Made by a program: the position numbers and the translations under genes. From positions 23,254,446 through 23,318,445 of the forward strand of contig CM043969.1 in the NCBI GenBank assembly GCA_014529385.2: DNA of 64,000 bases, written 5' to 3'. Each line of letters begins with the position of its first letter. Position 1 is the first letter of the stretch. The notes under the pieces are model-generated. The model searched no databases and was not told where the DNA came from. It saw nothing but the letters and a program-made list of their open reading frames with translations. Of this stretch, positions 1 to 9,431 are shown piece after piece. Origin of the DNA: Adiantum capillus-veneris (lineage: Eukaryota; Streptophyta; Polypodiopsida; Polypodiales; Pteridaceae).

Positions 1-706
1 ACGTGGAGCTTCAATAGCCTATCAAAAATGCGCATGAATGCGTGTAATGTACAAAAATGTACATTTGATAGAGGAAATCGAAAGATTGGATTCCAAGCGT
101 GGTCCTTTTGATCACGGTCTGGGGCATTGAGCACGGGACATCTCAGAATAGACGCTTCCCATTCTCTACCTTCATCTCCGACATCACAACAATCTAAACC
201 TTGTTCTCCATGCCCTTGCCATGGAAGCATGGAACCGGCCTTTGCAGTGCTGTTATGTGATTTGTTTCCATTAGGTTTGTACCCTCGAGTGCAAAATGGA
301 CAAGGCATGAGAGAAGAAGCCCCTTGTTTGCAGCCAAGCAAACACTTTATGGTCTTCAAATCCCCACCTAAGTGCCACTCCACATCATAACTACCAAAAC
401 CCTCAATCTCCAACTTCTGACCTGCAATTTGGGAGTATATTACTTCTGTGATCCATGGAGTTCTCTCAAAAATCCATGAAAGTACTCCATTGGTCTCTTT
501 GGGTACCTTAATAGCACCCGACCACCAAATGTCTTTCTCTGATTGCACGCTAAAAGATGGGGTGGGAAATGGCTCGATTGAATCCATTCGCTTGGTTTGC
601 AGAAGGGCATCGTTCATTAGAGTGACACTTAGCCTCTCTAACCTTCGGCCTTTCACTATTTGACACTCATCGAGTTTCAGTACAAAAGCAACTTTTGTGC
701 CAAGCA
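1..706 (-). CDS. Family F copy A, third exon, partial (runs off left edge); CxxC/H transposase-like core
   Basis: The minus strand is open from 706 to the window edge, about 235 codons with no stop. It begins after a TTTTGTAG acceptor (707-709 on the plus strand), in phase with the exon ending at 788. Visible motifs, N to C: FVLKLDECQIVKGRRLERL; EWHLGGDLKTIKCLLGC (about 385-335); CPFC (about 312-301); and, near the edge, NVHFCTLHAFMRIFDRLL. The same series recurs at 29.2-31.4 kb (VEWHLNADLKALKCMFG, CLYC) and 58.0-60.4 kb (HLAGDLKTLKCM, CLFC, NVHICTMHALCRIVEK), so this is a real protein family. GDLK...G...CxxC...LHA-R resembles, from memory, CxxC-containing cores of uncharacterised DDE/RNase H-like transposase proteins; that link is inference. 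This is the most intact copy. I do not know its function. Confidence 0.7.
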
Positions 707-787
707 CTACAAAATAAATAGTGCTAAGACCTTAAACTTCAGAGTTATAATAAGAATAATACCAAAGAAAAAAGTAAAGTGTGTCAC

Positions 788-1338
788 CTTCTTCAGGTAA
801 CTCGTAAAATCTAAGCATGGCTTCTTGAATCCTTCTAAGATCCACGAAAATATTGTTCCACATTGTGTAAGGAAAGCCCTTCTCCGAAGGTCTTATGGAT
901 TGTTTCTTACCTTTTTCCCTTGTCTTTGTTGCGCACGAAGCATAAAGGGAAGTTGGCATTGTGTCCTCAATGTGTAGGTATGTCCCAATGCGGGAGAACA
1001 CATCTTCGTTTGTGGCCTTCTTTGCGAGCTTGACCTTGTGAGGATCGGGAAATAGGTTTTCCACAATGCCATGTTCTTTGAGGGCATCCTTTAGGAGTTG
1101 GAAAATAGCCTGATAGGCTTTGGTGCTGATTCCAACCTCATCACAAGCTTGTTGAACGTCATCATCACTAACCACATTTCTTAATTTACGCATAAGGTCC
1201 TTGGTGACTGCATCCTTAATATGCTTACCTCCAGGTGATTGTAAGATAGAAATCACGTCCTGGGTATTGAGACAACTAGTGAGAAGGTTGACTCGATCAT
1301 CTTGGCTTGTTCCACCGCATGCCTCCTGGATGAAGTTT
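788..1338 (-). CDS. Family F copy A, second exon
   Basis: The exon lies between an acceptor (TTGCTAG at 1339-1345) and a donor (GTGACAC, 787-781), with 77-nt and 81-nt introns on its two sides. All phases agree: AG|A upstream and G|TG downstream. It encodes about 183 residues with no stop, starting NFIQEACGG and ending MLRFYELPEEG. Segments shared with copies B and C include a short helical region with a V..V..-[KR]-[RA]-Y-x-[AS]-I pattern (ISTKAYQAIFQLL here, VSKRGYSAIQKYA in C, VRRRGYLSIFKTW in B) and YLHIEDTMP (YYHIEGTMP in B). That region could be a DNA-binding helical domain, but this is only a guess. The stretch 732-787 is open but is intron in the spliced model. Confidence 0.65.
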
Positions 1339-1413
1339 CTAGCAACAAATAAACATAAATGTTAGAAAATAGTGTGAAGTAAGAATGCATCATGCAAGTA
1401 AAGACCAAATCAC

Positions 1414-1994
1414 CTTGTGGTTGTAACTTGTCATTTGCATGCTCCTCCCGAATGTGCAAGAGTTTCAATGGATGAATATGTGCGTTTGCGTTCCCTTGCA
1501 CCAAGGGGTGTTTCTTTCAAGTATGTGATGGTGTTGGTAAGCTTCTGGATGTGGGACTTCTTTTCTTGCGTTTGTTGTTCAAGAGTTTTAACTACCCTCT
1601 CCGAAGAGGCAACACTCTCTTGTAATGTCGTCGTCTTGAGGTGAAGAGCTTGACATTTGTGCATCCACATATGCAAAGAAGCACCTGCACCCATACACAA
1701 CCGCTTGCAATAGCCTAACAAACGTGCTTCTCCCCTCCCAAGAAATTGAAGAAATGTGGAAAGGCTATTAAATGGTGGATGGAAGCGTCTTATAGGATCG
1801 TAAGGGTACAAATGGCCATCCACCCAAATCTCAACATTGGTCTCACAAGCGGTGCGACGTTCCAGTGATGACTTTTGATCACCTTCACTAGTGGTCTTCG
1901 GTACAAATGCCGTGGGTAAGGGAATATATATGCTTTTGGTGTGCGGCGTACGTGGTGGTGGAAGCAAACCATTTGTGATGTCCGTGAGCACCAT
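1414..1994 (-). CDS. Family F copy A, first exon (coiled coil); one in-frame TGA
   Basis: The ATG at 1994-1992 is the first in frame; the frame is open upstream to 2018 only through a TTG codon. The exon encodes an N-terminal segment with VEIWVDGHLYPYDPIRRFHP, then about 70 residues of heptad-like sequence (LKTTTLQESV...VVKTLEQQTQEKKSHIQKL) predicted by eye to be a coiled coil. Copy B has the same N-terminal block (HIDLWTDGSLYPLDP, then LLGYSSRLSKSHINH) and the LKETP-G block. A TGA at 1433-1431 interrupts the frame just before the donor AAG|GTGATT (1414/1413). Either this copy is lightly damaged or a different donor is used. The upstream plus strand is purine-rich, so the sense strand carries a pyrimidine-rich leader. 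Confidence 0.55.
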
Positions 1995-2021
1995 GGAAGC
2001 TGTTGCGTGAGGAAGCAAATG

Positions 2022-2195
2022 ATGAAAAGATAGAGGGGGAAGGGTAGAGAGGTTGAGGAAGATGGGAGGAGAGAAGGAGGGAGGGGGGGGAGGGAGAGAT
2101 TGGGGAGGAGGAGAAAGGTAGGGGCAGGGAGGGAGAGGAGAGGGAGAGAGAGAGAGAGAGGAGGGAGGAGGGAGGAGAGAGGACGAGGAGAGAAC
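2022..2195. repeat. Purine-rich (GA/GGGA)n low-complexity tract
   Basis: The plus strand is almost pure purine here, with runs of GGGAGG and GAGAGAG. On the minus strand this is a CT-rich tract directly upstream of the first ATG of copy A, where a plant pyrimidine-rich 5' UTR or promoter patch could sit. No TATA box is convincing. Confidence 0.6.
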
Positions 2196-2640
2196 AAAAT
2201 GTTTATTACTTTTTGGGGGAAAAGAGTTTTGAAAAAATGGACTTTCTAAGCTTTTGGATTAAAAAATGGGTCAAAAAATGATTTTTGGATATGTATATAC
2301 AATGTTGGGAGGTTAGAAACAAGTAAAAATGAATTTTTTTTTTAAAAGTCAAATTTTGTCTCTTTGTGACCCACGTTTTTGCTGATGTGGACACACCCCT
2401 ATGCTTCCTTCACTTTAAAAAAAGCTAGAGAGAGAAAGTAACCCTTTAGGTCCACATCCTACATTTGTCTTAAAAAAAGGCTAGAAAAGCCTACTCAAAA
2501 CTACCTTCTTCAATGCCCTTGCCCCTTAAACCCCACACAACATTAGCCTTAATCCCTAAAAATTAGGATTCCTTACAAGGCCCATGCAAGGTTCATATTT
2601 CTCCTAATGTAGTAAGATCCTCTCTTGCAAGAACAATATA
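2196..2640. other. Intergenic, no gene recognised
   Basis: AT-rich sequence with short T- and A-runs. The small minus-strand ORF at 2206-2394 is low-complexity (Phe/Lys-rich) and matches nothing here. It lies between copy A and the decayed Gypsy element, whose 3' LTR I could not find. Confidence 0.5.
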
Positions 2641-2773
2641 CCGCATCTGCCAGACACCTACTGGCATGGTAATCAAGTCCACCACCCACTTGTAGTGCAT
2701 AGCCAGGGATAGGTGGTATGCAATCCATATCGATGACGTACATTAGAATACTGTTGGCATATTAGGCATGTCT

Positions 2774-3359
2774 CTACAAATTGAGCCACATCTTTATACA
2801 TAACTTTCCACCAGTAACGATCCTTAATCTTGATAAAATTTGCCTAGACCCCTCTGTGTCGAGCCCATAAACTTTCATGAAACTCTTTGATAACCTGTTG
2901 TTGAGTCGCTTTATCACAAACAACCCGCCGCGGTACTCCTTTAGAGCGTTTTGGTTGCTTCCATAAATGGCCATCCTTTAGAAAATAGCCGTAAGCTTTC
3001 TTCCTGATCTTTTTGTACTCTTGATCCGTCCACCCTTCATGCCTAGTAAGAGTGCTAAGGTAGAGACCAATCAAAAGCCATTCTCCTTCATAGAACTCTT
3101 CCAAAAATACCTCAAAAGTATGAGCAATATTGCCACAATTTGCATGCAGATACGAAGATGAATAGAACTTCAAGCCAACATCATCACTTGTGGTCAGAAT
3201 CTCTTCTTCATCTTCAAATCTAGCTCTTGATAGCATATCTGCAACAGGATTATCTCTACCTGCAATATGACAAAATTCAGAATTAAGAGATTTAATGTAG
3301 GCTATCCATCGCAGCATAGCAATATCCGGAGTAGAGCAATTTGCAATCATCCCTATCAA
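2774..3359 (-). pseudogene. Gypsy A RNase H C-terminus and integrase zinc-binding N-terminus
   Basis: The ORF at 3359-2844 has MLRWIAYIKSLNSEFCHIAG then RDNPVADMLSR, the classic end of a Ty3 RNase H domain. It continues with VVCDKATQQQVIKEFHESLW, the start of an H2C2 integrase zinc finger (second His in ARHRG). It then shifts frame into 2974-2774. The integrase catalytic core is not recognisable in the window. Confidence 0.75.
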
Positions 3360-3363
3360 TGGC

Positions 3364-4812
3364 TAGCAATATGTCTCTACCATGACTGAAGCTCCAATAA
3401 AGTATTCTTTATCAGACCTTAGAGCAGTAGCAACGCCCCAAAGTTCTCTCTTAACCTGTGGGTAGCCTCTTTAGCGAGCATTGAACACTTTTGCTCCAAA
3501 TCAAACCGCATACCTGTTTTCTTCTTCATCATCTTGACCTATAGCCCATCCAATACCTGTTAGGCTAGTGTCAACTGTTAAGATTACTGGTCTTCCGCAT
3601 TTGTAGTCGACTTTCCTCAAGGTCGGAGCCTCAAGGAGCATCTTCTTTAATTTCCTCATAGCTCGTGTGTGAACTTCTTCCCAAACAAATATTTTACCTT
3701 TTCTCAGCAGTTGATAAAGCACTTCTGCAACATGAGCCAAATGTGGCAGCCAAATAAGATAGAAAACACATGCACCCAGAAACCGACGAACTTTAGTAAT
3801 CGAAGAGCACATTTCCTTCATCTTTTGAATAGCTTCAACTTTAGCCGGACTTGGCCTTCTACCTTCTGGACTACACATGTGCCCTACAATTAGAACCTCT
3901 TTGGCACCAAAAGTTGATTTTTGCCCTGAGAGTGTTAAGTTAACTTCTTCAAGCCTGGATAAAATATCATCACAATCAACAATATGTTGAGCAACAAACT
4001 TTCGGCACCCCCTCTGATCTTTTACTTCATCTTTTGAGCCTTCCTCACATCCCTTAATCGGTAGATCATCAATGAAAGGCATAGTAACATGTGGGATAAA
4101 GTATCTTAATACCTTATTCATGCCGTTCATCATATGAGCTACAGAAAGTAGCAACCTATGGTGGCAGAGTGCACATCCTTACCAATCCGAGAGGTGTACG
4201 CATCGTAGTAAGATCCCTCCTCTTCAAATATAACTAAAATTGATCATATCCAGAATAAAGATCACCCATAGAGTAAATTGATCTACCTGCAAAAGCCTCA
4301 GCAAATTCATCCACAATTGGGCTGGTACCCACATTGCGGATTGTTACCTTGTTAACAGGCTGCATATCCTGTATAAACCTTAAAGTATCATTTTTCTTCG
4401 GAACAGTGAACCATCAGTTAGAGTATGGCGCACATGATGGTTCCAAGATTCCCATTTGTATCTTCTCATTAAGCAAATTGATAAGCTTTGGAAAGTGAGC
4501 TTTAGGAACTAGAATAGGACGTAAGCTCCATGGCATGTGAGGAACAATGAATATAACCATAGGTGCAACAACACTTGGATCCACACACCCAATCTCACTT
4601 GGCTCAAAGGCAAAAGCGTTACCATGTTTTTTGAGCATACCTTGAAAACACTTGATTTCCTCTTCGTTGAGAAAACCATCTTCTCCCACCTTCAATGTCT
4701 CTTTAGTGAATTTGTGCCCAATGTTCTTAGGAATTCTGAGCATAGGCTGTCGAGAAGCTTCTTTAATTACTTCATCACTTCCCTCTGGTAGAGGTGTAGC
4801 CACAAGTCTCAC
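3364..4812 (-). pseudogene. Gypsy A reverse transcriptase / RNase H
   Basis: 4812-4414 encodes the RT N-terminus (ILVPKAHFPKLINLLNEKIQ, ILEPSCAPYSN). 4154-3501 carries the catalytic box as FIDDLPIKG where most plant Ty3 elements have YxDDI. It continues with FLGACVFYLIWLPHLA (connection) and ILTVDTSLTGIGWAIGQDD (RNase H first Asp). 4413-4155 between the ORFs has frameshifts and stops. The FIDDLPIKG variant sets this lineage apart from the chromovirus at 14-23 kb (FFDDIIIYS). Confidence 0.8.
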
Positions 4813-5159
4813 TTTCTTTTCAACTATCTTGTACTTCGTCTCTACCTATGCTTCAACTTGTTTATCCAAGTCATCCTCAATATGCATAAGTGCCTCGTAT
4901 ATGTCTAGCTCTTCATACATGTCCATTGAGTGCACTTTAACAACTTCAATTCCACTTCCTAACATGTTCTGCTTGATATCCTCAAGCTCTGACATAGTAT
5001 CAACATAAGAGATCTCTTAGAAGATTCCTGATATCACATCATCCGGTTCTAGCACATCACATCCCTGCAAGTCACTTTGAATGCTTGAAACATGTTTTTT
5101 CTCCCATTTGGTTAAATCATTAAATTTTCTGTAAGATACTGAACCCTCAGATGTCAACC

Positions 5160-5738
5160 CTAGAAATCTTGAAGAGAAGGGTTCTCTTTGCGAGAACTTC
5201 TCCTCACTTGCACCACCATAGTCGCGCTTTTTAGTGGCACCCCAAGAAAATCCTGAGCAAATCTTTGTTCTTTAAACTCCTTACGTATCTTTGGCATTGG
5301 ACGATCATGTAAACTGTCTTTGTTTCTAACATGATCAACACATACAGTTAGAAATTGAACCGCTTTCTTACCATCTCGGCGTCGTACCCTGGCATAGGCC
5401 GAGCCATCATCCAACACCTTAGTTTCCATCCACACAGCCGTAATGTAGGGTTGTCCTAGAATCAATGGGTAGGAGGAATGCTCATGTATAAAAAAGTTTT
5501 GCTCATCACAGACATCCCCAATAGTTACCTTAATATTTGCACGTGCTTCGTAAAGATCTCCAAGAAGCATGTTGGCAGCTCGAATTTGCCACCCGTGATC
5601 CACATCAATAGGCCACTTCCCCTTTTGGTGCAAATTCTTTGCCATAAGATTGATTTCTGAACCATGGTCTATGAGGGCTAAGACCGGCTCCTCAATGTCG
5701 CCAACTTTACCACTGTTTTTGTCATGGCTCTTGACCAA
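5160..5738 (-). pseudogene. Gypsy A aspartic protease region
   Basis: The 192-residue ORF contains ALIDHGSEINLMAKNL, a retroviral-type aspartic protease site in which the usual D-[ST]-G is D-H-G. It then has PLILGQPYITA, matching the second conserved Ile-Leu-Gly block. It lies between gag (ending near 5917) and RT (from 4812), as expected. 4813-5159 between them has fragments in other frames only. Confidence 0.75.
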
Positions 5739-5916
5739 TGAGTCCTTGAAAAGTGACTCTTGGGTATAACTTCTTCATCTTAACCATCATTAAAATGCAT
5801 GTTTCTTACTTCAGGTATAATCGGGCTTGGAACCACCACAGGCTTTGGCTCTCCTTCTTCAAGATCTGCTAAATACTCTTCATAGTCTTCCAAGATTTCT
5901 TGAATGTGACGAATTG

Positions 5917-6754
5917 CTACTGCTTAGGTTCAGAAGTAGACACCTTTGCAGCTAACCCTTCAAATTTAACAGTTTTAAAATTCAAATTTAGTTCCTGAAT
6001 ACCTTTAACGAGATCGTCAAGAACAGACCCCTCCACTTTGGACAATGTAGAGGGTGGCTTCTCTTTAACCTCTTCTTTATCATCATCCAGTACCTCAATC
6101 ACGATTTTCTTATCAACCCACTTCTGTCGTTTTACAATCATGTTCACCGCTTCAGATACTATTTTCCAATTTGATGTCAATCCCAATTCTCCCGCCGAAT
6201 CCTCTAATAATTGCACCAAATTCTTTTGTAGTCGCGGATCAGCAGCTTGAATAAACAATTCCACATTTTGATCCCTCAAGGAACGTTGTTCTACTGACGA
6301 TAACTGATCAAACTTCTTTTCAAACTCTCGCAACAGTTCTCGTGCAGATAAATTTTTACTCTTTCTTCTGCACCCACTTCGTAAAACTCTATCTGGTCAC
6401 CCGTTGAGAATCCTCTAGAAAATATTCCTCTTAGAGCGCCTTCTTAAAATCCTACCAGTTCGGCCCTTGAGCCGCTTGAATTTCTCTAATCCGGTCCCGA
6501 AGTTCTGGCACTGCAATCAGATGAAATCCTTCCACTGCATCCTGGTCTTCAATACCATTATCTTCCATAGACTGCTCATACAAATTGCAAAATTTTGAAA
6601 TATCTTGGCTCTCAAACCGTTGCAGCTTTTCCGTAACATTTTGACGAGCTTTAAGAATCCGCTCTTGAAAATTATGTTGTTACTGGGCAGCCTGTTGCTG
6701 TTGCATGTATGCTGCAAACTGCTGCATGGCTGCTTCTTGTGGTGTAGACATATG
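5917..6754 (-). pseudogene. Gypsy A gag
   Basis: Gag most likely starts at ATG 6754-6752, 32 nt inside the candidate PBS, giving MSTPQEAAMQQFAAYMQQQQ. In-frame stops follow (TAA after QQAAQ near 6685, TAG after GPNW near 6447). The frame otherwise stays open with recognisable gag helices (FEKKFDQLSSVEQRSLRDQN at 6333 onward, then a basic/acidic tail KKIVIEVLDDDKEEVKEKPP). No CCHC knuckle is visible. Two stops and at least one frameshift make it non-functional. Confidence 0.7.
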
Positions 6755-6785
6755 CTTCAACAATTTTCCCACCCCAGCTCGATTT

Positions 6786-6801
6786 CGCGTCGGGTTCACC
6801 A
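6786..6801 (-). other. Candidate primer binding site of Gypsy A
   Basis: The minus strand reads TGGTGAACCCGACGCG two nucleotides after the LTR end CGACA. The related LTR at 41420 has TGGTGAACCCGATGCG in the same place (41415-41400). Start with TGG, position and conservation support a PBS. I could not assign the primer tRNA. Confidence 0.55.
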
Positions 6802-7302
6802 GGTGTCGGGGGATAAGTGTTCGAAACTTGAGCTAGGTCAGCACCAGGCTGCTGGCTGTGGAAAAATTGAGAGTAAAAAATTGTCGCACCGCACAATACA
6901 ACAGCAATTAATTACTCGGTAATACTGTTGACGCACAAAACTTGCTTGAAAATTGGTAACACCGACGAAACAGATACGCAATCGAGAGGAAGTGTCGTTA
7001 ACGACACCATTAAATAATGCTAATGACAGTTAAGGAGCTTAAACTCCCATTATAGATCACTCTGGGCCATTAACAGCTCCGAAATTCATCAAAAAGAGAT
7101 AATTAGACTTAATTGCCTGCTGACGAGAAAAGATCTATTGTCTCGATTTCATCTGTTGGATTTGTCTTCAATCATTGTTTATGCCGAAGAGTTTTTCTTC
7201 TCCTATGTCTGATTACAAGCCCTTGTTGATCTCTCCTTGCCTAAGCCGATGAGAAATAGTCTCCTTGGTGCCTTGGTTGCAAAGCCTTTTCTAGAGCCTT
7301 GC

Positions 7303-7715
7303 CGAGATCGATAGAGAGAGAGCTTGCCCTTGCTTTGGTTCGATGGAGTCCGATAGAAAGAGCTCTCGACCTTGGCTTGGATTGAAGAGTGAAAGAGCTC
7401 GCCCTTGGCTCGGATTGAAGAGTGAGAGAGCTCACCCTTGCTTTGGTTCAATGGAGTCCGATAGATAGAGCTCAACCTTGGCTTGGATTGGAGAGTGAAA
7501 GAGAGAGCTCGCCCTTGGCTCGGATTGGAGAGTGAGAGAGCTCGCCCTTGCTTTGGTTCGATGGAGTATGATAGAGAGAGCTCGAGCTTGGCTTGGATTG
7601 GAGAGTGAAAGAGAGAGCTCTCCCTTGGCTCGGATTGGAGAGTGAGAGAGCTCGCCCTTGCTTTGGTTCAATGGAGTCCGATAGAGAGAGCTCGACCTTG
7701 GCTTGGATTGCCTTC
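7303..7715. repeat. Minisatellite, about 110-bp unit, four copies, inside an LTR
   Basis: The block CCCTTGCTTTGGTTCRATGG followed by GAGTCCGATAGA and two AGAGCTCG...CTTGGCTYGGATTG sub-blocks recurs with CTTTGG at 7333, 7441, 7551 and 7661 (spacing 108, 110, 110). Each unit itself holds degenerate half-repeats of about 45 bp. The last copy is partial. Confidence 0.85.
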
Positions 7716-8020
7716 TTGCAAGGGAGAGAGAGTTCCCCCTTCTTGCTTACCTTCCTGCTCGTTCTCTCCCTAACACGCATGCAAAAGAATCCCCACTCGT
7801 GCAAGGTTTTCGCTATTAATAGCTCTTTGCCTCCCCTTGCAGTAGCGCCAGCGTCACTGACGTGGCACAGGAACCGAGCTGATGACGTGGCAGCCACGGG
7901 GTCGAGCAACATCAAATGCAGCGGGAGCTGCTCCAAAAACAATCGCCCTAGCCCGCTTATCAACTATCTCTTCACTCACGAGCTCGTCTGAGGTCCGAGC
8001 TGGCCGGTGCGACCTCAACT

Positions 8021-8021
<1 letters not shown>

Positions 8022-8067
<46 letters not shown>
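8022..8067. repeat. Homopolymer of 46 C
   Basis: Uninterrupted C run on the plus strand, inside the Gypsy A LTR. The minus strand is G46, able in principle to form G-quadruplexes. Exact length is likely uncertain because of assembly or sequencing slippage. Confidence 0.95.
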
Positions 8068-8984
8068 TGCGCCATGCTTTTTTGTCCTTTGCTTACACAC
8101 TTAAGCCCCTTTAATTTTACTTTGGGCGGCTATTGGCTGAGCCTTTGAATTGGGCAGCCTTAGTTTGAGCCATTCACTTGGGCGGCCATGCTAATTTACT
8201 CGATGGATGAGATGCCGTGTACAAGCCTGAAGTTCAAGCTTAAGGCCTTGGATATGAAATCCTCATAATCTCCTTTAATTTCATCCATGTCCTCCTTGAA
8301 GTCTGTGGAAAAGGCATCACAGTCTCTCTCAAAATCATCGATGTGCTGTGTACAAGTTATTAACTCCCCATAATCATCCATGAGAATGTATCGGCTCCAT
8401 CCTGCATACCATAACTAAATAGTGCCACACACCCCCATTTGGCATTCATACCGACTAAAGCATCCACAAGCACAACATCTTTCTTCAGCAGCCCCCGTCG
8501 AGCAACCTCATCGTGAAATCTGCTGCCCATAACAAGAGACGACCTTATTATACTGCGTTCAAAATCCTGGCTGCTTCTCAAATCCCAAACGGCACTCCGA
8601 TCGAGCAGACCGGACTGGTACGGAGCCAGTCCCCGCTGAATCTTTGACGGCTAATATCTTGGCGACCGGGACTTGGATCACTGATCTGAAAAGACCAATG
8701 CGCTTCACAAAGTGAGCACTTTATGCCCGTGCATTCATTTAATCTCTGTCACCTCAGCTACAGTTGCCCAATCCGGTACGGATCTGCAATCGACTTAAAC
8801 TTTAAATTGCCATAGCTTCTTCACCGTAGCTCCAATCGACGAGCCGTAAAGACAGGATGGTAGAGCACTTTAAGCACTGCAGTTTTAGGTCATAATCCTC
8901 CATCTATAATCACGTAAGAATAACACTTTTTAGTATCATTAAGGCATGTTTTGGCTCTTTCAGCCGCATTTGACATACATTTAG

Positions 8985-9045
8985 CATTGAACTTGGCCTG
9001 TTACGAGGCCAAGTTCAATGATTAGGGCCTGTTACCAGGCCCTAA
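8985..9045. repeat. Two adjacent perfect hairpins
   Basis: CATTGAACTTGGCCT (8985-8999) pairs with AGGCCAAGTTCAATG (9006-9020), 15 bp, loop GTTACG. TTAGGGCCTG (9022-9031) pairs with CAGGCCCTAA (9036-9045), 10 bp, loop TTAC. Both stems end GCCT/AGGC around GTTAC. The related LTR near 43395 lacks this block, so it looks inserted, possibly a small foldback element. Confidence 0.8.
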
Positions 9046-9431
9046 GCACTTTTCATTAATCCTGTAAGCTTCAAACAAACTTGATGTGCATTTTCCTGGC
9101 ATCTTTCTTAGCATGGGAGCGAAGCTGCACGACAGCGGATGATCGGGCTGCTTTTTGAGCATGTTTTGCGAGTCTTTTGCTCGTCAGAGTGCACTCCCTT
9201 AGCATTTGGAAAACCCATTGCATCTACTTGATACATATTTGAGCTTCGTTGCTAGCGACATGTTTGGCGTATTCTACAATCAACGAGATGAGAGTATGCA
9301 GTTCAGTAATTGTTCATGCTTCCTATAGGGCACCATAAAGGTGTGGTGAAAATCGCAGAGGGCATCAACACATTCTAAGTGATTACATTTTGGGCAGGAA
9401 GCCGCCTGTGTGCTCTGTATAAAGATAAGTT

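Larger units (their letters stand above)
2640..9134 (-). mobile_element. Decayed Ty3/Gypsy LTR retrotransposon A
   Basis: The minus strand reads 5' LTR (9134-6804), candidate PBS (6801-6786), gag (from ATG 6754), aspartic protease, reverse transcriptase, RNase H and an integrase zinc-binding start, in the usual Ty3 order. Each part is interrupted by stops or frameshifts. The 3' end is approximate: recognisable pol fades near 2640-2770 and no matching LTR is seen to the left, so the element is truncated or its 3' LTR is lost. LTRs of the same family occur at 40119 and 41420. Confidence 0.8.
6804..9134 (-). mobile_element. Long LTR of Gypsy A (5' LTR)
   Basis: Bounds on the plus strand are TGTCGGGGGATAA (6804) and GCACGACA (9134), giving 5-bp inverted ends TGTCG/CGACA. 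Both ends match the copy at 41420-43482 (TGTTGGGGG ... TTCACGACA). The two copies align clearly over 8600-8930 versus 43030-43330 (for example GGTACGGAGCCAG, ATCTTGGCGACCGGGACT, ATCGACGAGCCGTAAAGACAG). Inside are a perfect 16-bp palindrome GTGTCGTTAACGACAC (6992-7007), a 110-bp minisatellite, a C46 run and a double hairpin. ORFs called here, including a poly-Gly one, are artefacts of these repeats. Confidence 0.7.

Noticed and set aside
7203-7963. Overlapping repeat ORFs (SNPSQGRALS-type, minus strand) that look like a repeat protein
   Set aside because: They follow the 110-bp minisatellite in three frames; no frame is favoured and the region is an LTR.
7882-8148. Proline-rich (plus) and glycine-rich (minus) ORFs around 8022-8067
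   Set aside because: They are translations of the C46 homopolymer inside an LTR.
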